From Bacteroidota bacterium (GTDB lineage: Bacteria; Bacteroidota; Bacteroidia; Chitinophagales; Saprospiraceae): 64,000 nt of DNA. A program made the translations under genes and the position numbers. The notes under the pieces were generated by a model that saw nothing but the letters and a program-made list of their open reading frames with translations, had not been told where the DNA came from and did no database searches. Positions 9,791-17,211 of this stretch are shown here, in pieces (position 1 is the first letter of the stretch; every line of letters begins with the position of its first letter). The DNA lies in NCBI GenBank assembly GCA_016124585.1, contig WGNL01000006.1, positions 186,001 to 250,000 on the forward strand, given 5' to 3'.

Positions 9791-10099
9791 AGTTGTTATT
9801 GATTGTTTATTAAGGTTTTGTGAATGAATGCTTGTGCGCTTTGCTAAAGAGTAGAAATTTTTTTTTTCGGGTTACCCCATCGAAGTACCAAAATACTTCT
9901 CAAAGTACATGCCACTGGATTTTTACTGACAAAATGACTGATTTTGTTGATTATTTTAAAGATGGGAAATATAAAACATTGTTTTCCATCTATATTTAAA
10001 AGGCGTTATCAATGTCACAGTTTTAAGTAAAAGTAGTTGAACAGGCATTGCTTTTGCCTGTATCCTTGTGCCGTTGTTTTGATAAACCAATCAAAAATT
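9791..10099. other. Intergenic region upstream of htpG
   Basis: About 310 bp, AT-rich, between the divergent htpG and a small orphan ORF. I see no RNA gene, repeat family or confident promoter in it. ACTGACAAAATGACTGA at 9927-9943 carries a short direct repeat. Confidence 0.4.
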
Positions 10100-10408
10100 A
10101 TGGTAAACGCAGTTAGACATTTTCATGGATTGAAAGAAACAGATTACAGTATGAATACTGGAATGGAAATTCATGGACGTAGTGTAAAAGACTTGATTAC
10201 TAAGTTTTTCTACCGAGACAGTCACCTGTGTTTTCACATTCTATTGTATGTGGATGGAGGAGAAACAGTTTTCTTCCGAGAGTTTCAGGATTATGCGGAG
10301 TACAAAAAGGCTTTCAGTGATTTGCAATTGGCTAGGCTCAATAATATAATCATCAACGTGCCGAAAAAAAATCTGGCGACAAACAGTATTGTTGCAAAAG
10401 TGGCATGA
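10100..10408 (+). CDS. Hypothetical protein (orphan, 102 aa)
   Basis: 102 residues from the ATG at 10100; the open frame extends 21 codons upstream only through a TTG. It has no signal peptide or membrane helix. The central block CFHILLYVDGGETVFFREFQDYAEYKKAFSDL looks like a small alpha/beta domain, and the tail LNNIIINVPKKNLATNSIV is strand-like. I do not recognise a family. The stop overlaps the start of the next ORF as ATGA (10405-10408), which suggests translational coupling if both are real. Confidence 0.55.
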   Translation: MVNAVRHFHGLKETDYSMNTGMEIHGRSVKDLITKFFYRDSHLCFHILLYVDGGETVFFREFQDYAEYKKAFSDLQLARLNNIIINVPKKNLATNSIVAKVA

Positions 10409-10674
10409 TTTTCGGTTTAGTGAGTACGATTTCAAAATTAAATTCGGATTCAGCCTATCACCCTCCCACACTGAGTTTTGTGTCCGAATGTAAGCCCCGC
10501 TTCCCTGAAACCAGCCGATTTGAATTCATAACTATATACCCGATTAAAGAAACGGAAGAAGCTATTTATAGCTTCATTACAGGCATAATGAAAAACGGTC
10601 AGCCTGTGTCCAAAGAGGTTTCGAGGCAGAAGTGCCTTGGGACAGTGAGTGAGACCAGTTCGTTTGGGGGGTAG
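10405..10674 (+). CDS. Small orphan ORF, possibly coupled to the preceding one (89 aa)
   Basis: 89 residues starting in an ATGA overlap with the upstream ORF and ending just before a strong terminator. The composition is unremarkable: no signal peptide, no transmembrane segment, three cysteines. I recognise no domain. The overlap and the terminator about 25 bp after its stop are the only arguments that it is translated; it could equally be a 3' untranslated region. Confidence 0.32.
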   Translation: MIFGLVSTISKLNSDSAYHPPTLSFVSECKPRFPETSRFEFITIYPIKETEEAIYSFITGIMKNGQPVSKEVSRQKCLGTVSETSSFGG

Positions 10675-10700
10675 AGCTGGTCTTATACTCACTTTTTTTA

Positions 10701-10737
10701 AAAAAGGGCATCGACATATCAAGTCGATGCCCTTTTT
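10701..10737. terminator. Strong bidirectional terminator
   Basis: A perfect 15-bp inverted repeat (AAAAAGGGCATCGAC at 10701-10715 with its complement at 10723-10737) has a seven-base loop, with A and T runs on either side. It can stop the orphan ORF pair on the plus strand and the MazG-type gene on the minus strand. Confidence 0.93.
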
Positions 10738-10742
10738 GCATT

Positions 10743-11084
10743 TTATCTTTTCAGCTTTTCATTAGAGGCATGACGACTTGAGTCTCGCAAGGTTTTTTTC
10801 TCCAAATTTTTTCTCATAGCCTCTGTCAAATTCACCCCAGTTTGGTTTGCTAGGCAAATGAGCACAAAAAGTACATCTGCCATTTCGTCCGATAGCTCAT
10901 CTTTGGCTACAAGGGCAAGTTCTGCATTCTTGAAGGATTGCTCCCCGTAAATTCTCGCCATTAATCTCGCTACTTCACCGACTTCTTCCATCAAAATGGC
11001 CATATTCGTCAGTTCGTTGAAATAGCGGATTCCAATGGTGTTAATCCAATCATCAACAGTTTTTTGTGCTTCGGCAATTGTCAT
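10743..11084 (-). CDS. MazG-type nucleotide pyrophosphohydrolase
   Basis: 113 residues, the size of a single-domain MazG/dCTPase-like enzyme. The two metal-binding helices are present: MEEVGEVARL (ExxE, residues about 28-33) and DELSDEMADVLFVL (ExxD, residues about 63-76). Such enzymes hydrolyse non-canonical or excess (d)NTPs to monophosphates and are housecleaning proteins in the cytoplasm. Substrate cannot be predicted. Its start (11084) is 26 bp from the stop of the TrpF-like gene on the same strand, so the two may be co-transcribed. Confidence 0.88.
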   Translation of the reverse strand: MTIAEAQKTVDDWINTIGIRYFNELTNMAILMEEVGEVARLMARIYGEQSFKNAELALVAKDELSDEMADVLFVLICLANQTGVNLTEAMRKNLEKKTLRDSSRHASNEKLKR

Positions 11085-11110
11085 TATAATATGAGATTGG
11101 TAAGGTATAA

Positions 11111-11758
11111 CTACGGTATAGCTTCAAGGCTATCGAGGATACTGTCCAATGTTTCGAATGATTTCAAACCTATTTTTTCCTCTTCTCCTCCTGCCAAACT
11201 AAGGCCAATGGGATTTAAGAGTTCAAGTACTTGTAACGTTTCATGGGGTAGGAAATCAAGTGATAGAATTACTTTATGAGTATAAAATAGCTTTTTTAAA
11301 AAGTTGATGGAAAGTGGGCCGCCAGTTTGAAGCATTTTCCAATTGATACCTGCTTTAGTGAAATCCAGTATAAAATAAGTACACCAGGGTTCATAAGCTT
11401 CAAAATGTGCCAAGATTTCAGCTTCAGTTGTTGCAGACTCTACTACTACTTCTTTCATGAAAGTTAACCCAGTTATGGTTTCTAACTCGGAAACCGGAGT
11501 GTACATTCCCACCTGGACGGCATCAAAATGTAGCAGTTCATTGGCAGATATAATTTCCTCGGCAGTTGCAAAATCAAACTCTCCTACAATTTCCACTCCA
11601 TCGACCCACTCAGCAATTGCTTTGGCTGCCAGTATTGAGATAGAATCCCTAGAACTTCCGCCAAACCTGAATCCCAACCATTTCACCTCTCTGGCTGCAA
11701 AATAACGGGCATCAGTAAGGTTGTTGATGCCACTTGCCTTTATTTTTGTTTTCAGCAT
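11111..11758 (-). CDS. TrpF-like (beta/alpha)8-barrel protein lacking the catalytic cysteine
   Basis: 215 residues from the ATG at 11758, which places the first barrel strand at the N-terminus as in TrpF; 14 upstream codons would be unneeded. KTKIKASGINNLTDARYFAA aligns with the phosphoribosylanthranilate isomerase start K-I-C-G-I-T-N, but the catalytic Cys is Ser (residue 9). The strand with the general-acid Asp (FILDFTKAG) is kept. The phosphate-binding end is altered (GLSLAGGEEEKIGLKSF). No other trp gene is nearby. It is probably a paralog that has lost or changed isomerase activity; a true TrpF with an unusual residue cannot be excluded. Confidence 0.7.
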   Translation of the reverse strand: MLKTKIKASGINNLTDARYFAAREVKWLGFRFGGSSRDSISILAAKAIAEWVDGVEIVGEFDFATAEEIISANELLHFDAVQVGMYTPVSELETITGLTFMKEVVVESATTEAEILAHFEAYEPWCTYFILDFTKAGINWKMLQTGGPLSINFLKKLFYTHKVILSLDFLPHETLQVLELLNPIGLSLAGGEEEKIGLKSFETLDSILDSLEAIP

Positions 11759-11810
11759 TTTTTTGAAATATCTAACTTGTTGCGCAAAGCTAAACAGCAT
11801 TTTTTTAGAA

Positions 11811-12140
11811 ATGGCACAGACGAAGGATTCCTATTTTGAGCAAGTGTACGATGTAGTACGATGTGTACCTCCAGGTAGAGTAACGACTTATGGTGCCATC
11901 TCAAGTTTTCTAGCCTTGGGCTCAGCCAGAATGGCGGGTTGGGCACTAAACCACTGCCATGACATGCTGGACGTGCCTGCCCACAGAGTGGTGAATCGAA
12001 AAGGTGAACTGTCTGGCAGGGCCCATTTCAGACCGCCTTCTAGTATGCAGGAGCGCCTTGAAAGTGAGGGCATCAAAGTTGAAAATGACCAAGTAGTGGA
12101 ATTTAGTACATTATTTTGGGATCCAGCCGACCATTTTTAA
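11811..12140 (+). CDS. Alkyltransferase-like protein (MGMT family, PAHR type)
   Basis: 109 residues from the ATG at 11811. The C-terminal DNA-binding domain of O6-alkylguanine-DNA alkyltransferase is complete: VVRCVPPGRVTTYGAISSFL, SARMAGWALNHC (recognition helix with the Arg finger) and the active-site position. Where MGMT has PCHRV this protein has PAHRV, so it cannot accept an alkyl group. Alkyltransferase-like proteins bind O6-alkylguanine and hand the lesion to nucleotide-excision repair. The stop overlaps the stop of the convergent glycosyltransferase by four bases. Confidence 0.88.
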   Translation: MAQTKDSYFEQVYDVVRCVPPGRVTTYGAISSFLALGSARMAGWALNHCHDMLDVPAHRVVNRKGELSGRAHFRPPSSMQERLESEGIKVENDQVVEFSTLFWDPADHF

Positions 12141-13231
12141 CACTTCACCAAAAATGTAGTTATTGCATTTTTCAGTGCTTCTTCGTCGAAAAAATGGTTA
12201 TGCAAGCCACTCCGCTTAACTGCCTCGGCAAGGCCCGATTTAAGGTGTAGCTTGTTTTGCTTTTGAGTAAAAAAAACGTTTTCCTCTAAAAATTTTGCTG
12301 CAAGATACTCCTGTTCTGTCTGGCCAGGTGTAGGAATTAGTAAAGCACATTTACCTAGCCTAGCTAAATCCATCACTGTGCTATAGCCTGACCTCCCAAT
12401 GAATACCTCGCTCTCTAGCAGGGCATTGTGAAGTGCTTCACCTGTTAAGTACGGTATCATTTTTACATTGTTGGGGATAAAAGTTGGAGCTTCATGTAGT
12501 TGTTCTGGCTTTCCTTGAATGATTAGAAATGTACCTGATAATTGTCCAAATTGCTGAATCAATGCCGCTTCCAGCCTTGTCCGTTGTGGTTCAGGCCCCG
12601 AAAGCACCGCAATCGCATCAAAGCGCTTGCTTGATGTTTGGCCGACTGGTAGTTGGGTAAGTGCGCCTATGTAGCTAGTCTTTTTCTTTAAAAAAGGGTT
12701 TACTGGATGAGAAAGTTCGCCTGACAAGTTAGGTGATGCGCACAAATCTGGGATCCAACATTCATTGAATTGATTGATAATGAGGAAGTTAAATAAATTC
12801 ACTATTTTTTTGAGTAAAAAAAAAGGTATTTGGATATTTACTTGGTGGGTAAGAAATATGCAGTGTTTTATTGAACTAAAACAGCCAAATCGATTATCGG
12901 AAATAATACCATCAAATCCATGTCTGGCCACCAATTGCTGAGCAGTGCGGTGTTCAAGCCAGATAGTTCGAAGGATTCTGGGCGAATGCCAAGCCATATT
13001 CCAAACCATGAACCGTGTGCGATATTTAACCTTGTAGCTTGGCATTTCAAAACTAGTCAAGTCGGGAAATACCTGTCGTAATAAGGCCAATGCCTCGCCG
13101 TCAGATGCGAAGGCTACAGTAGCTCCTTGACGCTGTAATTCTCGGATAATAGGAATACAACGGGTCGCATGGCCTAGCCCCCAACCCAGTGGAGCAACAA
13201 GTATTTTTTTCGGCTGGCTCAAGGAATTCAT
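12137..13231 (-). CDS. GT-B glycosyltransferase (MurG/GT28-like)
   Basis: 364 residues. KKILVAPLGWGLGHATRCIPI is the glycine-rich N-terminal donor/acceptor loop of GT28/MurG-like enzymes (G-x-G-H). The C-terminal half has IPYLTGEALHNALLESEVFIGRSGYSTVMD with the nucleotide-binding G-R-S-G-Y-S segment, then LLIPTPGQTEQEYLA. No signal peptide; expected on the cytoplasmic face of the membrane. A hydrophobic patch (FFLLKKIVNLFNFLI, residues about 135-150) may be a membrane-association site. Acceptor and sugar are unknown. Its stop overlaps that of the alkyltransferase-like gene. Confidence 0.82.
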   Translation of the reverse strand: MNSLSQPKKILVAPLGWGLGHATRCIPIIRELQRQGATVAFASDGEALALLRQVFPDLTSFEMPSYKVKYRTRFMVWNMAWHSPRILRTIWLEHRTAQQLVARHGFDGIISDNRFGCFSSIKHCIFLTHQVNIQIPFFLLKKIVNLFNFLIINQFNECWIPDLCASPNLSGELSHPVNPFLKKKTSYIGALTQLPVGQTSSKRFDAIAVLSGPEPQRTRLEAALIQQFGQLSGTFLIIQGKPEQLHEAPTFIPNNVKMIPYLTGEALHNALLESEVFIGRSGYSTVMDLARLGKCALLIPTPGQTEQEYLAAKFLEENVFFTQKQNKLHLKSGLAEAVKRSGLHNHFFDEEALKNAITTFLVKC

Positions 13232-13264
13232 TAAGTTTGTGTTTCTAGTTAATCGTAGATTACC

Positions 13265-13354
13265 ATGAAATCACGCCATTGGCAATTCATCCTACTATTG
13301 TTTTTCCTATGCTTGCTGGCAGCCTGCCGAGCGAGCGATTGCACTTGCCCATAA
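13265..13354 (+). CDS. Very small lipoprotein (29 aa)
   Basis: A 29-codon frame that encodes a textbook type II signal peptide: MKSRHW, a hydrophobic core, and the lipobox LAAC with Cys at residue 21, followed by only eight more residues (RASDCTCP). If translated and processed, the mature product would be a nine-residue lipopeptide with three cysteines. It sits alone on the plus strand between two minus-strand genes and is followed immediately by a terminator, which supports a separate transcript. It could also be the stump of a decayed lipoprotein gene. Confidence 0.5.
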   Translation: MKSRHWQFILLLFFLCLLAACRASDCTCP

Positions 13355-13358
13355 ATAA

Positions 13359-13404
13359 CGAAAGGGTCTACCAATGTAGGCAGGCCCCTTCGATTTTTCT
13401 TTTT
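13359..13404. terminator. Terminator after the small lipoprotein ORF
   Basis: An 11-bp stem (CGAAAGGGTCT at 13359-13369 with AGGCCCCTTCG at 13382-13392; one mismatch, one G-T pair) is followed by two T runs. It starts four bases after the small lipoprotein stop and can also face the convergent RNase G gene. Confidence 0.72.
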
Positions 13405-13414
13405 CGTACTAAAA

Positions 13415-14965
13415 TCAATTCAGTCTGATTTCATCATCAGTGTCGTTAAAAAACTTATAATCTGACACTTGGTAGCTGTTTTCGGCTTTAATGCTAATCC
13501 ATTTGTAATATTTGCGGTACCATTTCATTTGGATGCTTGGCAGGCCCTTTTTGAGGAAAGCGGCAACAAATGGATGTGTTTTAAGCGTAAGCTTCCCTTT
13601 TGCACCTGATTCCAAAATGAATTTCAAATCCCGTTCGATTAAGTCTGTGACCAAAACGGAAGGGGTGACTTTACCGGTACCGTTACAAGCGGGGCATAAT
13701 TCGGCTGTATTGATTTTGACTTCTGGCCTTACCCGCTGGCGGGTGATTTGCATCAGGCCAAACTTGCTCAGCGGTAGGATGGTGTGCTGGGCACGGTCTT
13801 TTCGCATCGCATCCCGCATCACTTTAAAGAGTTCCTTCTTGTGCTCGTTGTTGCGCATGTCGATGAAGTCAATCGTGATGAGGCCACCAATGTCCCTCAG
13901 CCTTAATTGCCGGGCAATTTCTTCAGCTGCTTCCACATTGACGTTCAAAACTGCTTCCTCCTGATTGGTGCCGGTCATTTTATGCCCACTGTTAACGTCA
14001 ATGACGTGCATAGCCTCAGTGGATTCAATAATTATGTAAGCACCACTGTTTAGCGTGGCCGTTTTACCAAAGGAAGATTTGATTTGGCGGGTAACACCAT
14101 GCGTTTCAAAAATTGGCTTATTCTTGTTGTGAAACGTGGCAATATCCACTTTTTCCGGGGCAATATTGCCTAGGAAATGGCGAATGTTTTGGTAAAGCTG
14201 CTTGTCGTTGACGACAATACTGTTGAATGAATCGCTGAGGATGTCCCGCAATATACTGCTGGTCTTGTCCAGCTCACTGAGGAGTTTTGCGGGTGGTTTA
14301 GCACCTTGGAGTTGATTGAAGACATCCTCCCACTTGCTCTGCATCATGGCCAATTCCTCGTTAAGGTCTTGGATGCGTTTTCCTTCGGCAGCAGTTCGTA
14401 CGATTACACCAAAGTTCTTGGGTTTGATGCTTTCTATTAGTGATTTTAATCGCTTGCGTTCGTCGGCATTTGCTATTTTTTTTGAAACAGCAACAATATC
14501 CGAGAAAGGCGTGAGGACCAAAAAGCGACCAGGAATGGTCAACTCGCAGCTGAGTCGTGGGCCTTTAGTGGAAATGGGTTCCTTCAGGATTTGCACCAAC
14601 ACAGGTTGCCGTTTAGTGACAACTTGATCCATCTTGCCCGTTTTGATGATTTCAGGCTCGATTTTGAAATTGTCCAGCGTTGGCGTGGTTTGGCTGCCGG
14701 AAAGCACGCTGTTGGTGTACTTGAGCAGTGATTTCAGTTTTGGGCCGAGGTCGGTATAATGCAGGAACGCTTCTTTTTTGTGGCCAATGTCCACGAAAGC
14801 GGCGTTGAGATTAGGCATTGTCTTGATGACTTTGCCTAAAAAAATGTCCCCAACCGAGAAGTTATTGTTCGTTTTTTGGTGGTGCAACTCTACGAGTTTA
14901 CCATCCTCCAGTAGTGCGATTTCTACTTCGGTGGGGGTAGAATTGATGATTAATTCCTTTTCCAC
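13415..14965 (-). CDS. rng: Ribonuclease G/E family endoribonuclease
   Basis: 516 residues, RNase G length, without the long scaffold tail of RNase E. The start is a GTG at 14965; no in-frame ATG precedes the conserved EKELIINSTPTEVEIALLE. An S1-like domain (NFSVGDIFLGKVIKTMPNLNAAFVDIG) is followed by the RNase H-like and 5'-sensor regions, the catalytic DNase I-like region with VIDVNSG and LITIDFIDMRN (Mg-binding aspartates), and the zinc-link CPACNGTG. It degrades and processes RNA in the cytoplasm. An unusually long, structured leader of up to 520 bases lies upstream. Confidence 0.95.
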   Translation of the reverse strand: MEKELIINSTPTEVEIALLEDGKLVELHHQKTNNNFSVGDIFLGKVIKTMPNLNAAFVDIGHKKEAFLHYTDLGPKLKSLLKYTNSVLSGSQTTPTLDNFKIEPEIIKTGKMDQVVTKRQPVLVQILKEPISTKGPRLSCELTIPGRFLVLTPFSDIVAVSKKIANADERKRLKSLIESIKPKNFGVIVRTAAEGKRIQDLNEELAMMQSKWEDVFNQLQGAKPPAKLLSELDKTSSILRDILSDSFNSIVVNDKQLYQNIRHFLGNIAPEKVDIATFHNKNKPIFETHGVTRQIKSSFGKTATLNSGAYIIIESTEAMHVIDVNSGHKMTGTNQEEAVLNVNVEAAEEIARQLRLRDIGGLITIDFIDMRNNEHKKELFKVMRDAMRKDRAQHTILPLSKFGLMQITRQRVRPEVKINTAELCPACNGTGKVTPSVLVTDLIERDLKFILESGAKGKLTLKTHPFVAAFLKKGLPSIQMKWYRKYYKWISIKAENSYQVSDYKFFNDTDDEIRLN

Positions 14966-15107
14966 GTTGGTCTATTTAAAACTCCCCGCAAGGAGTTTGA
15001 CAGGAATAGCAAAGCGAGCTCGTCCGCTATCGCACGATGATTTGGAAAAGGTCAACTCAAGGAAAGAAAGCCAAAGGAAGGAGCAATGCCAGATATTGTA
15101 AAGCCTG

Positions 15108-15225
15108 GGTCAGCTAAAAATGGGATAGGATTTACTGTTTTGTATCAAAAATTGGGGTGCCTGTTTCTTCATAAAAATAATTGCCTCCAACCCCTCCTAA
15201 ATCCCATTTTTGCTTGATGCTGACC
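15108..15225. repeat. Interrupted inverted repeat in the rng leader
   Basis: GGTCAGC (15108-15114) pairs with GCTGACC (15219-15225), AAAAATGGGAT (15116-15126) with ATCCCATTTTT (15201-15211), and AGGA (15127-15130) with TCCT (15195-15198). The 64-base loop has further complementary G and C runs (GGGG at 15154, CCCC at 15191). Confidence 0.8.
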
Positions 15226-15421
15226 TACGAATGTTCAGAATCAGGTATTTACCTTACGGATGGTGTATGCACCGAAAACGGTTTGGTTGTCTTTTTTGGG
15301 TAAATCGGGTTCTTTGTTGAAACCCGTCGGTTTTGGGATTGCTATACTTTTTCGGTTGCTCCTTTTGGAAAGGTTTGCTGTTTTGACCTATTAAAATCCC
15401 CGGCTTGATAGACCGGAACGA

Positions 15422-15465
15422 CGATTGGCAACCCAAAACAGAAACATCCGTCGAGTTGCCAATCG
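15422..15465. repeat. Perfect 11-bp inverted repeat downstream of the 31-aa ORF
   Basis: CGATTGGCAAC at 15422-15432 and GTTGCCAATCG at 15455-15465 form a stem with a 22-base loop, about 20 bases past the stop of the minus-strand 31-codon ORF. There is no T run, so a simple rho-independent terminator is unlikely; it may be an RNA 3' end or part of the rng leader. Confidence 0.7.
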
Positions 15466-15485
15466 ATTACAAGGTTTAGCTAAAC

Positions 15486-15581
15486 CTACCGGTTCTTCTT
15501 CTTATGACGGTTCTTACGCAGTCTTTTCTTGCGTTTGTGTGTTGCAATTTTGTGACGCTTACGCTTTTTACCACAAGGCAT
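15486..15581 (-). CDS. AURKAIP1/COX24-type small basic protein (31 aa)
   Basis: 31 codons from the ATG at 15581. The product begins MPCGKKRKRHKIATHKRKKR and is almost wholly Lys, Arg and His. This matches the short AURKAIP1/COX24-domain proteins of Bacteroidota, which resemble small ribosome-associated proteins (mitochondrial mS38 relatives). A ribosomal role is inferred from family resemblance and charge. It lies between the TPR gene and the rng leader on the same strand. The stop codon is inside a short palindrome (GGTTTAGCTAAACC, 15473-15486). It is easily missed because of its length. Confidence 0.85.
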   Translation of the reverse strand: MPCGKKRKRHKIATHKRKKRLRKNRHKKKNR

Positions 15582-15673
15582 GTCAATTACGCTTAAATTA
15601 GTTAACAAATAATGGATACTGAATCACTAGCTTGGAAAACGCAGGGATTGTTGGCGCTCCAAATGTCAATGGT

Positions 15674-16465
15674 TCAGTTTCCGGATAATTTCTCGCATTT
15701 TGATTTTAAATCAGCTGCTTTTGCTGATTCACCCATCCCTTCGTAGGCTTGGGCAAGGAGGCAAGTTGCCGCCTTATTGTCCGGTTCAAGTTCTACAACC
15801 CTTGAAAGGCGTTGAACTGCCCGGTCGAATTGTCCAGTTTTGATGGCTAGCCTACCCAACTGGGTCAAGACGAGAACATCATCTGGATACTGCTTGTTTA
15901 GGTCTACCAACATCAGAATGCCTTTCATCGGAGTCTCCTTTGGAGGGTTTTCCGTGTAAACCAAGGCCAGATTGACCTTGTGCTGAATGTTGGATGGATT
16001 CAATGAAGCAGCTTTTTCCAATGCCTGTACGGCATGTTCGGTGCAAAAGCTCTTGATTTTATCTTCCTGTTCCCGTTGGACACAAAGGGAGTAAGTAGTA
16101 CCAGCAATTGACCACGCTTCTTCTTCACGGGTTATTTCTGCTACTTTTTCAGCATAATAGCCAGCAATGCCCGGTTTCTCCAATTGGTACCAAAAACTGG
16201 AAAGTTGTTTGTACGATTCTGCCTTTGCAGAGTCGGGTGATGCCTTTTCAACATCTCCTTCTAGGGCCATAACCGAGGCTGCTGCTTGGGTTGAAAGGCT
16301 TGCTTTTGCATCAACCAGCATTGAATTAATATCCGTGCTTGAAAATGCTCCTGCCCTTTGTTTTTCAACCGCTTTTTGCTTACTCGGTTTTGTGTCAAAT
16401 CCAAAATACAAAATGGCGAACAACAAAATCGCCACTGAAATCAACGTCCATTGGCTTTTGCTCAT
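15674..16465 (-). CDS. Membrane-anchored TPR protein
   Basis: 263 residues from the ATG at 16465. An N-terminal transmembrane anchor (TLISVAILLFAILYFGF) is followed by a linker and a TPR region; the last two repeats are clear (VLVLTQLGRLAIKTGQFDRA and AATCLLAQAYEGMGESAKAA). It should face the periplasm. The order HU-family gene, TPR gene, RNase G is common in Bacteroidota, so co-transcription with the upstream HU-family gene is likely. The molecular role is not known. Confidence 0.8.
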   Translation of the reverse strand: MSKSQWTLISVAILLFAILYFGFDTKPSKQKAVEKQRAGAFSSTDINSMLVDAKASLSTQAAASVMALEGDVEKASPDSAKAESYKQLSSFWYQLEKPGIAGYYAEKVAEITREEEAWSIAGTTYSLCVQREQEDKIKSFCTEHAVQALEKAASLNPSNIQHKVNLALVYTENPPKETPMKGILMLVDLNKQYPDDVLVLTQLGRLAIKTGQFDRAVQRLSRVVELEPDNKAATCLLAQAYEGMGESAKAADLKSKCEKLSGN

Positions 16466-16516
16466 CAACCATTTGTTTGTTGTGGCTCAAAACCTTCGCT
16501 AGCGCAAAGCTGTGTG

Positions 16517-16828
16517 TCAATCATCGCTGTCATCTTCTGGCAGGTGGTCCACATTACCCTTCACATGCTCAACAAAAATCTTTGCAGGCTTGAAAGACGG
16601 AATATAGTGTTCCGGAATATCAATGGACACATTGCGCTTGATGTGACGTCCGACCTTCTTCTTTCTTTTTTTGATAACGAAGCTCCCAAAGCCCCGGATA
16701 TACACGTTGTCTCCACCGGCAAGTGAATTTTTCACTGACTTGAAGAATTCTTCAAGTGTTACCAAGACATCAACTTTTGCGACACCGGTTTTTTCGGAAA
16801 TGGCTGTTACTAAGTCAGCTTTTCTCAT
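16517..16828 (-). CDS. HU/IHF-family DNA-binding protein
   Basis: 103 residues. MRKADLVTAISEKTGVAK starts the helical dimerisation body, GDNVYIRGFGSFVIKKRKKK is the conserved GFGSF turn, and HIKRNVSIDIPEHYIPSFKPAK forms the DNA-embracing arm with its Pro-centred hairpin (here IPEHYIPSFKP). An acidic tail ends DDSDD. It bends DNA and organises the nucleoid. The start is the ATG at 16828. It probably heads an operon with the TPR protein. Confidence 0.95.
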   Translation of the reverse strand: MRKADLVTAISEKTGVAKVDVLVTLEEFFKSVKNSLAGGDNVYIRGFGSFVIKKRKKKVGRHIKRNVSIDIPEHYIPSFKPAKIFVEHVKGNVDHLPEDDSDD

Positions 16829-17146
16829 CTTATTTAACTGGTTTAGAATGAGTTATGAAAAAAACTACTGGTTTCTCAAAACGAGGTCGCAAATTTCGCC
16901 TTTTTTTTGATTTACGGAAATAAAACTCAATTTAATTTCAGCTTTTTTTCCGTTAATTATCAATGGGTTATGTGTTTTGAGCAGGTCAATTTTGGACCTC
17001 CCCCCAATCCTTTTTGCAATAATACAAGGATGGTCCCACTCGATTATTGGGCACAACCGCTTCTTTCCAAATTTTAGAAAACTCAAACTTTCGCTTTTCC
17101 TCAAAAGCTTTAGTAAAGTCCCTTAATTTTATATAGGGTGGTTGCC

Positions 17147-17154
17147 TATCTTTG
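17147..17154 (+). promoter_or_regulatory. Candidate -7 element for yicC-gmk-apaG
   Basis: TATCTTTG matches the Bacteroidota -7 consensus TAnnTTTG and lies 57 bases before the yicC start. No clear TTTG is found at the -33 position. Confidence 0.45.
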
Positions 17155-17211
17155 CGAACTGCCAGCCCAGCTTCGCAATATTGTGGCCGGTTTCACTCTC
17201 AAATATTCTAT

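Larger units (their letters stand above)
14966..15485 (-). promoter_or_regulatory. Long structured leader of rng
   Basis: 520 bases without a convincing gene between the 31-residue ORF and rng, read on the minus strand as the likely rng leader. It contains a 22-bp interrupted stem (15108-15130 with 15195-15225), a perfect 11-bp hairpin (15422-15432 with 15455-15465), an AAACTCC/GGAGTTT hairpin just before the start codon (near 14980-14999) and several smaller ones. E. coli rne is autoregulated by cleavage within hairpins of a long leader; by analogy this may be a feedback site. Confidence 0.45.

Noticed and set aside
15254-15436. 60-codon minus-strand frame in the rng leader
   Set aside because: Starts only at a TTG, has a composition typical of translated non-coding DNA (Gln, Lys, Pro, Arg-rich) and overlaps predicted RNA stems.
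16865-17104. 79-codon minus-strand frame between the HU and yicC genes
   Set aside because: No domain, low-complexity start and placed where promoters of divergent genes are expected.
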